A stretch of 49,988 nt of DNA from Deltaproteobacteria bacterium (GCA_030591565.1 JAUVAU010000011.1:1-49988), one strand, 5' to 3'. Positions 30,262-42,067 are shown, counted from the stretch's first letter. Numbers and translations: made by a program. Notes: generated by a model from the sequence alone, not told the origin.

Positions 30262-31146
30262 ATGCTGAGAAGTATGACGGGCTTTGGAGGTGCTGAAGGG
30301 GATATTGGAGGGCGCAGGCTTTTCATAGATGTAAAAGCCGTGAACCACAGGTTTTTCAACTTTTTCTCCAAACTCCCCCAGAACATTCAACAATTCGAGT
30401 CCAAAATTCAATCCATGGTCAAGGGGAGGTTGACCAGGGGCCAGATATCCGTCTTCGCCACCTGGGACAAACGCGGCCCCTCCCAGCCGGTCAGCCTGAA
30501 CATGGTTGCAGCCAGGGAGGCGGCGAAGGTGCTGGAGAACCTCAAGAGCGAGCTGGGGTTGGCGGGGGAGGTCACCCTGGATCAGGTCTTGAGCTTCCCG
30601 GCGGTGATGGGTGCGCCCGATTCCGGCCTGGACGAGGCCGAGAGCTGGAAGCGCATTGAAGAGATAATGGACAAGGCGCTGGTCAAGATGGAGGAGTTCC
30701 GCGTGCGAGAGGGCCAAGACCTCCACCGCGACCTCTCCGAGCGGCTCAAGGTTTTTCAAGCACTTTCCGTCAGGGTCGATGAGCGTGCGCCGCTCATGGT
30801 GACGCAGCACAAGGAGCGGCTGGAGAAAAGGTTGACCGAATTGACACTGGATGCGGTGGATGAAGCGCTGGTGACCGAGCGTGTGGCCCTTGAGGTTGCC
30901 ACCTACGCCGAGCGCTCGGATGTCACCGAGGAGATTGTGCGACTGTCGAGCCACATGGAGAAATTCGTCGAGATACTGGAGGAGGAGGGGCCGGTGGGCC
31001 GCAAGCTCGATTTCCTCATCCAGGAGATGAACAGGGAGACCAACACCATCGGCTCCAAGACGCCCGACGCCGACACTTCGCGCATCGTGGTCGAGATGAA
31101 GGCGGAGCTTGAGAAGATTCGCGAGCAGATTCAAAATATTGAGTAG
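30262..31146 (+). CDS. YicC/YloC-family endoribonuclease
   Basis: A 294-aa protein starting MLRSMTGFG, the family hallmark, with VKAVNHRFFNF nearby and the C-terminal GRKLDFLIQEMNRETNTIG block, which is highly conserved in YicC. Members have been reported to act as endoribonucleases in RNA turnover. Often the gene precedes gmk and rpoZ; here dnaE comes next, after a hairpin. Confidence 0.92.
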   Translation: MLRSMTGFGGAEGDIGGRRLFIDVKAVNHRFFNFFSKLPQNIQQFESKIQSMVKGRLTRGQISVFATWDKRGPSQPVSLNMVAAREAAKVLENLKSELGLAGEVTLDQVLSFPAVMGAPDSGLDEAESWKRIEEIMDKALVKMEEFRVREGQDLHRDLSERLKVFQALSVRVDERAPLMVTQHKERLEKRLTELTLDAVDEALVTERVALEVATYAERSDVTEEIVRLSSHMEKFVEILEEEGPVGRKLDFLIQEMNRETNTIGSKTPDADTSRIVVEMKAELEKIREQIQNIE

Positions 31147-31178
31147 TTAAGCCAGCTTACCTGATTTGTATATAACTA

Positions 31179-31204
31179 CCCACGACTCTGCTGTTGTGGG
31201 TTTC
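31179..31204 (+). terminator. Hairpin between yicC and dnaE
   Basis: CCCACGAC (31179-31186) pairs with GTTGTGGG (31193-31200), 8 bp with one wobble and a 6-nt loop, followed by TTTC. The T run is short, so it may be a weak terminator or an mRNA-end hairpin. Confidence 0.45.
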
Positions 31205-31226
31205 AAAACGCCGAAAGTATATTTAA

Positions 31227-34718
<3,492 letters not shown>

Positions 34719-34730
34719 TGGCTTTGACAG

Positions 34731-36056
34731 ATGACTACTGAACGCCGCTTCTATATCCAGACTTTCGGTTGTCAGATGAACGACCACGACTCCACGACCC
34801 TTGCAGACCTGCTGGCCGCACAGGGGCACGTGCAGGTCGATGACGCGGATGACGCCGACCTCATACTGGTCAACACCTGCACTGTGCGTGACAAGGCGGA
34901 CCAGAAGGCCTATTCCCAGCTGGGGCGCTACCGCTTCTTGAAGGAGCGGAAACCCGAGCTGATACTGGGAGTGGGCGGCTGCATGGCGCAGGGCGAGGGG
35001 CGCAGGGTGCTCTCGCGGGCCCCCTTCGTCGATCTCGTCTTCGGCACCCAGACCGTCCACAAGGTGCCCGACATGGTGCGCCGCATAAGCGAGCGCAGGC
35101 GCAGGATGGTGTGGGTGGAGATGCCCAACGATTCCGAGGCGATGGAGGTCTTCTACGCCCACACGAGGGGCCAGGGGCCAAAGGCGTTCGTGACCGTCAT
35201 GCAGGGGTGCGACAATTACTGTTCCTACTGCATCGTCCCCTATGTGCGGGGCTCCGAGCTATCGCGGCCAAGCGATGATATAGTCAAAGAGGTCGAGCGC
35301 TTGGTCAGCGATGGCGTGCGCGAGGTGACTCTTCTGGGCCAGAATGTCAACTCCTACGGGCAAAAGGGGGGCGACGGCGCAGATTTTGTGGAGCTGGTGA
35401 AGAAGGTCGCCGGGATCGAGAAGTTGCTAAGGGTGCGCTTCACCACAAACCACCCCAAGGACCTCTCCGACAGCTTTATTGAACTGTTTGCCCAGGCGCC
35501 AAAGCTGATGCCCCACATCCATCTGCCCCTCCAATCGGGGTCGGACAGGATTTTGAATCTGATGAACAGGCGCTATACTACTGGTGATTACTTCACTCTC
35601 ATCGACAAGTTGAGAGCGGTAAACCCGGATATCGCCATCACCTCGGATGTGATCGTCGGTTTCCCCGGCGAGAGCGACGAGGACTTTGAAGCGACGCTGG
35701 CTGCAATGAAGAGGGTCGTTTTTGATGGTATGTTCAGCTTCAACTATTCTCCCAGGCGTGGGACCAGGGCCGCCGAGCTGGAGGGTGCGTTGCCAAAGGA
35801 GCTGTTGAAGGCGCGGCTTGCCGAGCTTCAAACATTGCAAAAAGAGCATGGGCTGGCAAAGAACAGGCGCTGGATTGGTGAGACCCGCCCGGTGCTGGTT
35901 GAAGGCCGGAGCAAGGCGGGTGAGGGCCAACTGATGGGACGCACGCCGGAGAACAAGATCGTGAATTTTGCCGGCGAGGCCCAGTGGCTTGGCAGCGAGG
36001 TGCTGGTCGAGGTGACGGATGCTGGTGTAAACTCGATGGTCGGTGTTGTTGTCTAG
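34731..36056 (+). CDS. miaB: tRNA-2-methylthio-N6-isopentenyladenosine synthase
   Basis: A radical SAM methylthiotransferase of 441 aa that modifies A37 in tRNAs reading U-starting codons. The N-terminal UPF0004 domain has three cluster cysteines (FGCQMND, VNTCTVRDKA, GGCMAQ); the radical SAM motif is GCDNYCSYCIVPYVRG (C-x3-C-x2-C); the C-terminal TRAM domain follows (RPVLVEG). The related RimO has different surrounding motifs; IVPYVRGSE fits MiaB. The bifunctional nuclease gene follows after 29 nt. Confidence 0.94.
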   Translation: MTTERRFYIQTFGCQMNDHDSTTLADLLAAQGHVQVDDADDADLILVNTCTVRDKADQKAYSQLGRYRFLKERKPELILGVGGCMAQGEGRRVLSRAPFVDLVFGTQTVHKVPDMVRRISERRRRMVWVEMPNDSEAMEVFYAHTRGQGPKAFVTVMQGCDNYCSYCIVPYVRGSELSRPSDDIVKEVERLVSDGVREVTLLGQNVNSYGQKGGDGADFVELVKKVAGIEKLLRVRFTTNHPKDLSDSFIELFAQAPKLMPHIHLPLQSGSDRILNLMNRRYTTGDYFTLIDKLRAVNPDIAITSDVIVGFPGESDEDFEATLAAMKRVVFDGMFSFNYSPRRGTRAAELEGALPKELLKARLAELQTLQKEHGLAKNRRWIGETRPVLVEGRSKAGEGQLMGRTPENKIVNFAGEAQWLGSEVLVEVTDAGVNSMVGVVV

Positions 36057-36085
36057 GAGGCTGTTGAGAACGGAGGCGGGCTTTT

Positions 36086-36583
36086 TTGTTCATTCGTGTG
36101 ATAGTCGAAGATGTGCTGCTGGATGCAAAGACCAGGGTTCCGGTCCTTATGCTCAAGGATGCCGAGGGAGAAATGTCATTGCCTGTGTGGATCGGTATCT
36201 TCGAGGCCACCGCAATCGTCGTCGCGCTGCAAGAGATAACGCCGGAGAGGCCGCTTACGCATGATTTGATGAACACCCTTACCACAAAGCTGGATGGCAG
36301 GGTCGAGAGGGTGGAGGTGGATGGGCTTGACGAGGGGGTGTTTTTCGCCAAGCTGCACATCGCGCTCCCCGATGGTGAAAAAAGGGTGGTGGATTGCAGG
36401 CCCTCGGATGCGGTCGCACTGGCGCTGCGCGCCAATGCTCCGGTCTACGTCGCTTCCCATCTCATGGAGTCTTCGGGGATTTTGGCCGAGGACCAGGGAG
36501 AAAAAAGCGAAGAGGACGAAGAGCACTGGAAGCAGTACTTGCAGGGACTGGATTCTTCCGCTTTTGGTAAATACAAAATGTGA
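36086..36583 (+). CDS. Bifunctional nuclease family protein (DUF151)
   Basis: A 165-aa protein with the BFN/DUF151 core: LMLKDAEGEMSLPVWIG, EATAIVVALQ, RPLTHDLM, and VDCRPSDAVALALRANAPVYV. Members are described as having DNase and RNase activity, though the role in bacteria is uncertain. The C-terminal tail is acidic (SEEDEEHW). Start chosen: TTG 36086 with GGAGG (36072-36076) 9 nt upstream; an internal GTG at 36098 is the alternative. It often neighbours miaB in delta-type genomes. Confidence 0.88.
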   Translation: MFIRVIVEDVLLDAKTRVPVLMLKDAEGEMSLPVWIGIFEATAIVVALQEITPERPLTHDLMNTLTTKLDGRVERVEVDGLDEGVFFAKLHIALPDGEKRVVDCRPSDAVALALRANAPVYVASHLMESSGILAEDQGEKSEEDEEHWKQYLQGLDSSAFGKYKM

Positions 36584-36590
36584 GGCGACC

Positions 36591-37577
36591 ATGAATACTT
36601 CCCCCAATTTTGCCCATTTCTCCGGCGGCGCTTTCCATTTCGATCCGGGATCGAACCCACCGGCGCACATGCCCATGAGCGGGCTGGAAAAGGTGCTCAG
36701 GCAGCTCGACGCCGAGGTTGTCGACCACTTCACCGGCTGCGGCTCCCCCATCCCCGAATCGATCAAGGGCTGCCGGGTGCTGGACCTGGGGTGCGGCACC
36801 GGGCGCGATGTCTATCTCTGCGCGGCGCTGGCCGGCCCCAAGGGCTTCGTCATGGGTCTGGACTTCGAGGATGAGAGTCTGATGATAGCCCGGCGACATG
36901 TGGAATCGACGATGGAGAAGTTCGGCCACACCGAGCCCAACGTCGCTTTCAGGAAGGGCTCCATCGGGGCGCTTGGCGACGCAGGGTTGGCTGAGGAGGA
37001 TTTCGACGTCGTCATCTCCAACCGCGCGTTCAATCTGGCTGACAAGAAGCTGAAGGGGCTGCGGGAGGTCTACCGGGTGCTGAAACCCGGTGGAGAGTTC
37101 TACTTTTCCGACGTTTTCTCCGACCGCAGGCTCCCCGAGGGGCTGGACAGGGACGAGGCGTTTGCCAGGGAGCATCTGGACGGCGCAGTCTATCTTGGCG
37201 ATTTTTTGCGGCTGGTGCGAAAGGCCGGTTTTTGCGATCCGCGCATCGTCTCCATGTCTCCGCTGCGTGTTACCGATGGTGACCTGGCTGCCCGGCTCGA
37301 CTCTGTCGGGTTTTCCGCCGTGACGCTGAGGCTTTTCAAGGTGGTTGAGCTTGAGGAGGGCGAGGAGGACTATGGGCAGTCGGCGATATACCAGGGGACC
37401 GTCGAGGGGTTCGCACATCATTTTATCCTGGACGGGATCAATCGCTTCGATACGGGCAAATCGGTGAGGGTGGGCGGCAACACCGCGCGCATCATAAAAA
37501 TGTCCCGTTTCAGCCCCCATTTTACAATTTGCGGCGACACATCAAGGCATTTCGGTCCATTCGTACCGCCAAAGTAA
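36591..37577 (+). CDS. ArsM-like SAM methyltransferase lacking two arsenic-binding cysteines
   Basis: A 328-aa methyltransferase with motif I VLDLGCGTGRD at residues 63-73 and the ArsM-type arrangement downstream (YRVLKPGGEFYFSDVFSDRR, DFLRLVRKAGFCDPR, EDYGQSAIYQG, GNTARI, RF-HF-ICGD-RHFG). In arsenite methyltransferases three Cys bind arsenic, in YYGCG, NC-C-NL and EC-GGALY contexts. Here only the first is kept (Cys50); the others read SNRAFNLA and EHLDGAVY. Arsenite methylation is therefore unlikely as such and the substrate is unknown. ATG 36591 begins 7 nt after the nuclease gene; upstream in-frame extension is inside that gene and is not used. Confidence 0.8.
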   Translation: MNTSPNFAHFSGGAFHFDPGSNPPAHMPMSGLEKVLRQLDAEVVDHFTGCGSPIPESIKGCRVLDLGCGTGRDVYLCAALAGPKGFVMGLDFEDESLMIARRHVESTMEKFGHTEPNVAFRKGSIGALGDAGLAEEDFDVVISNRAFNLADKKLKGLREVYRVLKPGGEFYFSDVFSDRRLPEGLDRDEAFAREHLDGAVYLGDFLRLVRKAGFCDPRIVSMSPLRVTDGDLAARLDSVGFSAVTLRLFKVVELEEGEEDYGQSAIYQGTVEGFAHHFILDGINRFDTGKSVRVGGNTARIIKMSRFSPHFTICGDTSRHFGPFVPPK

Positions 37578-37742
37578 TGCTTTGCTCTTTTCGGGTGGGA
37601 GAATATAGATAATTTTTTTGTCATTTAGTGGTGTCAATAAAAGGATGTCGGACCTGATGTAAGAGTGGTAAATGGCCGGAATTGCCGACTATTTGCGGAA
37701 CCATTTTTTTTGCTGCAGACCCAAGAAATCGGCTGCGCGTTG

Positions 37743-37771
37743 TTGACACAATTTCCAGTGGTATGTTAAAA
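37743..37771 (+). promoter_or_regulatory. Possible promoter of the first Tyr-rich gene
   Basis: TTGACA (37743-37748), a 17-nt spacer and TTAAAA (37766-37771). The -35 is perfect, the -10 poor. The gene starts 60 nt downstream with AGGAGG. The second copy also has a TTGACAC motif (38459) but no clear -10 box. The rest of the 37578-37831 gap is AT-rich and I see no other gene there. Confidence 0.4.
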
Positions 37772-37831
37772 AACAGGTAGCGGTAAAAATGTTTATCGCA
37801 ATAATATTCCCGATACAGCAGGAGGTCGATT

Positions 37832-38128
37832 ATGGGAAAGCAGCTTAAAGTTTCTGAGGACAGAAGAGAGTTTCTAAAGTCCTTGGGCAAATGGTCCGGC
37901 ATCGTCACGACGGTTTTCGTCGGCATGGCGGTCGCAGGCGCGGCGCTGCCCATGGCTGGGTGTAGCTACTCGAAATACTCAAAGTATTCCGATTACTACT
38001 ATAGCTACTACTACTACTATTACTATAGCTACTGCGCCTATAGTTCTTACTACGGCTACTATTACTGCTATAAAGATCAGTCTTCGAACTACGTCAACTA
38101 CTCTGACTACGTCGATGGCGCTGGCTAG
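37832..38128 (+). CDS. Small tyrosine-rich lipoprotein with twin-arginine-like signal, copy 1
   Basis: A 98-aa protein I do not recognise. It begins with a twin-arginine-like motif DRREFLKSLGKW (residues 10-21), a hydrophobic stretch, and a lipobox LPMAGC with Cys44. After Cys44 there are 54 residues, 24 of them Tyr by my count, mixed with Ser, Cys, Lys and Asp: SYSKYSKYSDYYY first, runs of up to seven Tyr, then SNYVNYSDYVDGAG at the end. Strong AGGAGG precedes the ATG. A paralogue lies 458 nt downstream. Such a sequence could form a Tyr/Cys cross-linked or redox-active surface, but this is speculation. Confidence 0.75.
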   Translation: MGKQLKVSEDRREFLKSLGKWSGIVTTVFVGMAVAGAALPMAGCSYSKYSKYSDYYYSYYYYYYYSYCAYSSYYGYYYCYKDQSSNYVNYSDYVDGAG

Positions 38129-38302
38129 GCAGTTCAGGTAGGGCAAACCCTGTGCGGGGATTGCTTGTAGTGAATAGAGGCAAGAGGCGGGAATGGCTCC
38201 GCTTAGTAGGTATGACGAACATACTCCTGCTGTAGTATAGTTGCGTCATCAAAGCAAAATATGAAAGAGGCTCAAATCCTAATGGTTTGAGCCTCTTTTT
38301 TT
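38129..38302 (+). ncRNA. Conserved structured 3' region with terminator, copy 1
   Basis: Directly after the first Tyr-rich gene. It holds a hairpin around GCGG/CCGC (38187-38202), a long hairpin TGACGAAC...AGTT(G)CGTCA (38213-38248), a spacer AAAGCAAAATA, and a terminator GAGGCTCAAA.../...TTTGAGCCTC followed by TTTTTTT (from 38267). The same order recurs after copy 2 (38887-39057), with differences that mostly keep pairing. It may be a stable sRNA, a 3' UTR or a processing element. No known family was recognised. Confidence 0.6.
38267..38302 (+). terminator. Intrinsic terminator of Tyr-rich gene copy 1
   Basis: GAGGCTCAAA-TCC and GG-TTTGAGCCTC form a strong stem (small bulge near the loop) followed by seven T. 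It corresponds to the terminator at 39022. Confidence 0.9.
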
Positions 38303-38586
38303 GTTTTCGTTTTTTTATACAATGATCTTTTGAAAGGATGGTTGGATATTGAGGTAGTCGATAGTGGATTTTGTTAAATGATTTCAATCTATCTACCCGT
38401 GGGGGTAACGGATATAAATATCAGGGATATGAAAATATCGGGCAAAATATGTGTTGGTTTGACACGAAAATAAATATTTTCACCTTGGGTTGTCGAAACG
38501 CGACCGGGAGATAGGCTGGAACCAGGGCTGTTTTTATTTTTTCCGATTCAGAAGGGGGTTTGTCACGATTCTGCAGGAGGACAAAC

Positions 38587-38886
38587 ATGCGAAAACTACC
38601 TGAGACTTCAGACGAAAGAAGGTCGTTTCTTATATCTTTGGGCAAGTGGTCCGGGATTGTTTCGGCTGTTTTCGTTGGCATGACGGTAGCGCTGCCGCTG
38701 ACCGGTTGCGTTTATTCAAAGTACTCCAAGTATTCTGATTACTGGAGCTATTCCGACTGCTACTATTACTATTATTGCTCCTATAATTATTACTATGGGT
38801 ACTACTACTGCTATTACGATTACTACTGTAAAGATAAGCCTTCTAATTATGTTAACTACTCTGACTACGTAGACAGTGCTGGCTAA
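38587..38886 (+). CDS. Small tyrosine-rich lipoprotein with twin-arginine-like signal, copy 2
   Basis: A 99-aa paralogue of the gene at 37832. It keeps ERRSFLISLGKWSGIV (twin-arginine-like), a lipobox LPLTGC (Cys41), the YSKYSKYSDY start and the SNYVNYSDYVD-AG end of the mature part. The middle differs: more Cys (four after the lipid Cys) and a Trp, with 24 Tyr in 58 residues. The paralogues match best at both ends of the mature protein, as if the ends are anchoring or recognition parts and the middle a variable Tyr/Cys array. ATG 38587 is chosen because AGGAGG lies 6 nt upstream; the frame is open to 38560. Function unknown. Confidence 0.75.
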   Translation: MRKLPETSDERRSFLISLGKWSGIVSAVFVGMTVALPLTGCVYSKYSKYSDYWSYSDCYYYYYCSYNYYYGYYYCYYDYYCKDKPSNYVNYSDYVDSAG

Positions 38887-39057
38887 GCGAGCTGTGTAAG
38901 GCAATCCCTGCGGGGGTCGCTTCTGGCAATAGAAGCAAATGCGGGAATGGTTCCGCTTGGTAAATGTGACGAACATACTCCTACTGTAGTAATGTTACGT
39001 CATTAAAGCAAAATAGACAAAGAGGCTCGAATCTTACGATTTGAGCCTCTTTTTTTG
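38887..39057 (+). ncRNA. Conserved structured 3' region with terminator, copy 2
   Basis: Same order as copy 1: an early hairpin GCTTCT/AGAAGC (in the 38919-38936 area), GCGGGAA-TG-GTTCCGC around 38941-38956, TGACGAAC...GTT(A)CGTCA (38967-39002), AAAGCAAAATA, then the terminator. In the TGACG hairpin the right arm changes from AGTATAGTT to AGTAATGTT while the stem is kept, and the terminator stem also changes on both sides, suggesting selection on structure. It lies between the second Tyr-rich gene and msrA. Confidence 0.6.
39022..39057 (+). terminator. Intrinsic terminator of Tyr-rich gene copy 2
   Basis: GAGGCTCGAATC and GATTTGAGCCTC form a 12-bp stem with one G-T wobble around TTAC, followed by a run of seven T. 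Confidence 0.9.
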
Positions 39058-39172
39058 TTTTCAGGTAAATATTTCCGGCGCAGCTGCCAGGCCCGTTTCC
39101 CTCACCAACCCCACGCGCATGCCGAAACGTTTTTACCGTGGTACATTTGTCTGGACGGGAGGAACGATCACA

Positions 39173-39778
39173 ATGATTAGACGGCTCTTGACGGTTACTA
39201 TAACGATAATGGCGGCGATGCTCATGACTACGACTACGGCAGCAAGCGCGGATAGTTCAGTGGCGACCTTTGCGGGAGGGTGTTTCTGGTGCATGGAGTC
39301 CCCCTTTGAAAAACTTGACGGGGTGGGCGAGGTGATCTCCGGTTACACCGGCGGACACAAAAAGGACCCCACTTATCAGGAAGTTTCCGCAGACACGACC
39401 GGCCACCTTGAGTCGGTCCAGCTGCACTTCGATCCGGAGAAGATAAGTTACGAAGAGCTGTTGGAGGTGTTCTGGCGTCAAATCGACCCCACCGACGACG
39501 GTGGGCAGTTTGTGGACCGCGGCTCCCCCTACCTTACCGCCATCTTCTACCATGACGAGGAGCAAAAGAGACTTGCCGAGGCCTCAAAGGCGGCGCTTGA
39601 AAAATCCGGCCGCTTCGACAAGCTGATCGTCACCCCCGTAATCGCAGCGACTGTTTTTTACCCGGCTGAGGACTACCACCAGGACTACTACAAGACGAAT
39701 CCGCTCAGATACAAGTACTATCGTTGGGGTTCGGGCAGGGACAAGTTTCTGGAATCGGTCTGGCCGGAGAAAAAGTAG
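39173..39778 (+). CDS. msrA: Exported peptide methionine-(S)-sulfoxide reductase
   Basis: MsrA repairs oxidised methionine. The 201-aa product begins with a hydrophobic signal sequence (MIRRLLTVTITIMAAM, cleavage near SADS), followed by the catalytic motif FAGGCFWC (Cys37 is the nucleophile, Cys40 second), SGYTGGH and DYHQDYY. Export puts it in the periplasm, where the thioredoxins at 5502 and 6083 could re-reduce it (inference). ATG 39173 with GGGAGG (39157-39162) is preferred over upstream in-frame starts that overlap the preceding terminator. Confidence 0.92.
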   Translation: MIRRLLTVTITIMAAMLMTTTTAASADSSVATFAGGCFWCMESPFEKLDGVGEVISGYTGGHKKDPTYQEVSADTTGHLESVQLHFDPEKISYEELLEVFWRQIDPTDDGGQFVDRGSPYLTAIFYHDEEQKRLAEASKAALEKSGRFDKLIVTPVIAATVFYPAEDYHQDYYKTNPLRYKYYRWGSGRDKFLESVWPEKK

Positions 39779-40011
39779 CGCCTGAACACGTGAATCTCTT
39801 CGCACCACCGGGGTATTTCCCGCGAAATTATTTATTGCAATGAGGTCTTGCCGCGAGTAGAGTTGCCCACTCATTTTGCATCCGTTGTTGTATAATTCCG
39901 GCATATTAAGTACCTTTTAAATTCGCACGTGCTAAACGCGCCTTGCGGAGAATTTCATTTTCAACGGCTTGCACCGCTTGTTGGTCGTTTGCCGATAAAG
40001 GTAATAGCGTT

Positions 40012-41730
40012 TTGATCAAAAGAATCGGAGTCTATTTCAAGCCGCACATGAAGAAGGTAATCGCCTCCTTCGTGTGTACCCTCCTGGTCGGGGCCACTGC
40101 GGGTGTGACGGCAAAGTTTGTGGAGCCGGTGCTTGATGACATCTTCATCAACGGCGACAGGACAATGCTGTGGCTCATGCCCATTGGATTGCTGGGGCTC
40201 TACGCCATAAAGGGCGTCAGCAGGTATCTGCAATCGGTCCTGATGACACAATCGGGTGAGCTGGTCGTCCTCAAGATCAGAAGCGATCTGATGCGCTGTA
40301 TCCAGTACCGGGAGATGTCGTTCTTTGATCATAACTCCACCGGCATATTGATGATGAAGATCATCAACGATGTCCAGATAATGCAGCGGGCGATACCCTC
40401 GGGCATCATGTTTATCCGACAGATTTTCACCGCCATCGGCCTTGTCATCGTTCTTTTCGATCAAAACTGGCAGTTGGCGATAGTGGCTATGATGATCTTC
40501 CCGGCAAGCGCGGTGTTCATGCGCAAAATCGCCAGGAAGCTAAGGCACTATGCCCAGGGCATGTTGTTGGAGGGCGGGCTCCTGAACGATGTGGTCGTGG
40601 AGTCCTTTAGCGGCATCGAGGTCGTGAAGACCTTTTGCAGCGAAGAGATGCTCATAAAGCGTTTCGACACCGCCGGCAAATCCATGTACAACCTGATCAT
40701 GAAGATCACCAGGCTGAGGAACGTGACCTCGCCGCTCATGGAGTTCCTGGGCGTAGCGGCCTCGGCGTTCATCATCTGGTATGGGGGCAGCCAGGTTATT
40801 GACGGTCACACAACGCCGGGTGCGTTTTTCAGCTTCCTCACTGCACTCTTCATGCTCTACGAGCCGGTCAAGCAGGTCGGCATGCTCAATAACGATATTC
40901 AACTCGCAATGGTCTCGGCCGAGCGTGTCTTTGGCGTTATAGATGAGACGCCATCGGAAAGTGAGACCGCTGGCGATAAGGTGCTTGAAGAAGCGGTCAA
41001 GACGGTAGCTTTCAACGACGTTCATTTCTCCTACCATGCGGAGAGGGAGAAGGTGCTGAAGGGAATAAACTTCGAGGCGAAGCTGGGGCAGGTGACAGCG
41101 TTCGTCGGCGAATCGGGGTCGGGCAAGTCCACCATATTGAAGCTCCTGCCACGCCTCTATGTGGCGCAATCCGGTGAGATAACCGTTAACGGCACCAACA
41201 TCAACGATTACACCGCGAAGAGCTTGAGGGGGAAGATCGCCGTCGTCACGCAGAACACCTATCTCTTTGATGACACGGTCATGAGCAATATCAGGCTGGG
41301 CAGGCCCGACGCCACCGATGAGGAGGTGATCGAGGCGGCCAAGATGGCCCACGCCCACAACTTCATCGAAGGCATGCCTGCCGGTTACGAGACCATGGTG
41401 GGCCAGCGCGGCGATCTTCTTAGCGGCGGGCAAAAGCAGCGCATCGCCATCGCCAGGGCGATCCTCAAAGACGCCCCGATCCTCATCCTGGACGAGGCGA
41501 CCAGCTCGCTCGATTCCGAGGTGGAAAAGGAGATTCAAGCGGCGTTAAACGAGCTGATGGAGGGGCGCACCACTTTTGTCATCGCCCACAGGCTCTCCAC
41601 TGTCCGCCACGCCGACCAGATACTTTTTATCCGCAAAGGACAAGTTGACGAGCGTGGCTGCCATGATGAGCTTTATGCCAAGGGCGGTGGATACGCCAAC
41701 CTCTGCGACCTCCAGTTTGGCGAAGCCTAG
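40012..41730 (+). CDS. MsbA-like ABC exporter
   Basis: A half-transporter of about 572 aa with an N-terminal six-helix exporter domain (residues 1-310) and a C-terminal ATPase: Walker A GESGSGKST, Q-loop VTQNTYLFDD, signature LSGGQKQR, Walker B ILILDEATSSLD and switch HRLS. Overall likeness and length fit MsbA, which flips lipid A-core across the inner membrane, and the organism has an LPS core cluster at 22.4-30.2 kb. Multidrug export is the alternative. The start is uncertain: TTG 40012 with AAAGGT upstream gives a normal MsbA start (IKRIGVYFKPH), whereas a longer frame from 39943 adds a Cys-rich stretch unlike the family. Confidence 0.85.
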   Translation: MIKRIGVYFKPHMKKVIASFVCTLLVGATAGVTAKFVEPVLDDIFINGDRTMLWLMPIGLLGLYAIKGVSRYLQSVLMTQSGELVVLKIRSDLMRCIQYREMSFFDHNSTGILMMKIINDVQIMQRAIPSGIMFIRQIFTAIGLVIVLFDQNWQLAIVAMMIFPASAVFMRKIARKLRHYAQGMLLEGGLLNDVVVESFSGIEVVKTFCSEEMLIKRFDTAGKSMYNLIMKITRLRNVTSPLMEFLGVAASAFIIWYGGSQVIDGHTTPGAFFSFLTALFMLYEPVKQVGMLNNDIQLAMVSAERVFGVIDETPSESETAGDKVLEEAVKTVAFNDVHFSYHAEREKVLKGINFEAKLGQVTAFVGESGSGKSTILKLLPRLYVAQSGEITVNGTNINDYTAKSLRGKIAVVTQNTYLFDDTVMSNIRLGRPDATDEEVIEAAKMAHAHNFIEGMPAGYETMVGQRGDLLSGGQKQRIAIARAILKDAPILILDEATSSLDSEVEKEIQAALNELMEGRTTFVIAHRLSTVRHADQILFIRKGQVDERGCHDELYAKGGGYANLCDLQFGEA

Positions 41731-41788
41731 AGTTCAACAATTTCCAAATAAAGCTGGCTCGCTGCTAAAAAGTGATAATGAGTGTAAC

Positions 41789-41820
41789 GGTGCGGGAGAA
41801 TTTCTTCCGCGCCTTTTTTT
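41789..41820 (+). terminator. Intrinsic terminator after the ABC exporter
   Basis: GGTGCGGGAG pairs with CTTCCGCGCC (41789 onward with the arm ending at 41813; two wobbles), followed by a run of seven T. It separates the exporter gene from the cbb3 cluster. The remaining gap to 42067 shows no gene; a poor TTGTGT-17-TAGAAT (42005-42033) might serve ccoN, and no FNR-type box was found. Confidence 0.85.
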
Positions 41821-42067
41821 GTGGCTGGTCTGCCCCTCCCATCTTTTGGGGAGTGGGTTGTTGCAGTTCTCGCCTGCCTGACGCCGTGTTCCTCCGGTTC
41901 GCGGTGTGAAAATGGAGCGGTAGACTGCCATTAGCATGGAGATGTAAAAAAAGGCATGTAGGACGGGGTGTTTTGAAAAGAGGATTGAAAAAGTCAGAAT
42001 TAGCTTGTGTGCAATAACTTTTGCTAATAGAATATTTCCATCGTTATTTCTTCCTGGGAGGAGCGCT

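Noticed and set aside
37790-37849. Short ORF from ATG 37790 overlapping the first Tyr-rich gene
   Set aside because: No ribosome-binding site, no likeness to anything, and no counterpart before copy 2.
38129-38200. c-di-GMP riboswitch after the first Tyr-rich gene (GGGCAAACC motif)
   Set aside because: Only the short motif matches; the rest of the aptamer core is absent and copy 2 does not keep it.
39041-39172. Longer N-terminus for msrA from 39041
   Set aside because: It would begin inside the terminator hairpin; the ATG at 39173 gives a normal signal peptide and has GGGAGG upstream.
41821-42067. FNR/ANR box upstream of ccoN
   Set aside because: No TTGAT-N4-ATCAA-like palindrome was found, although such control is common for cbb3 oxidases.
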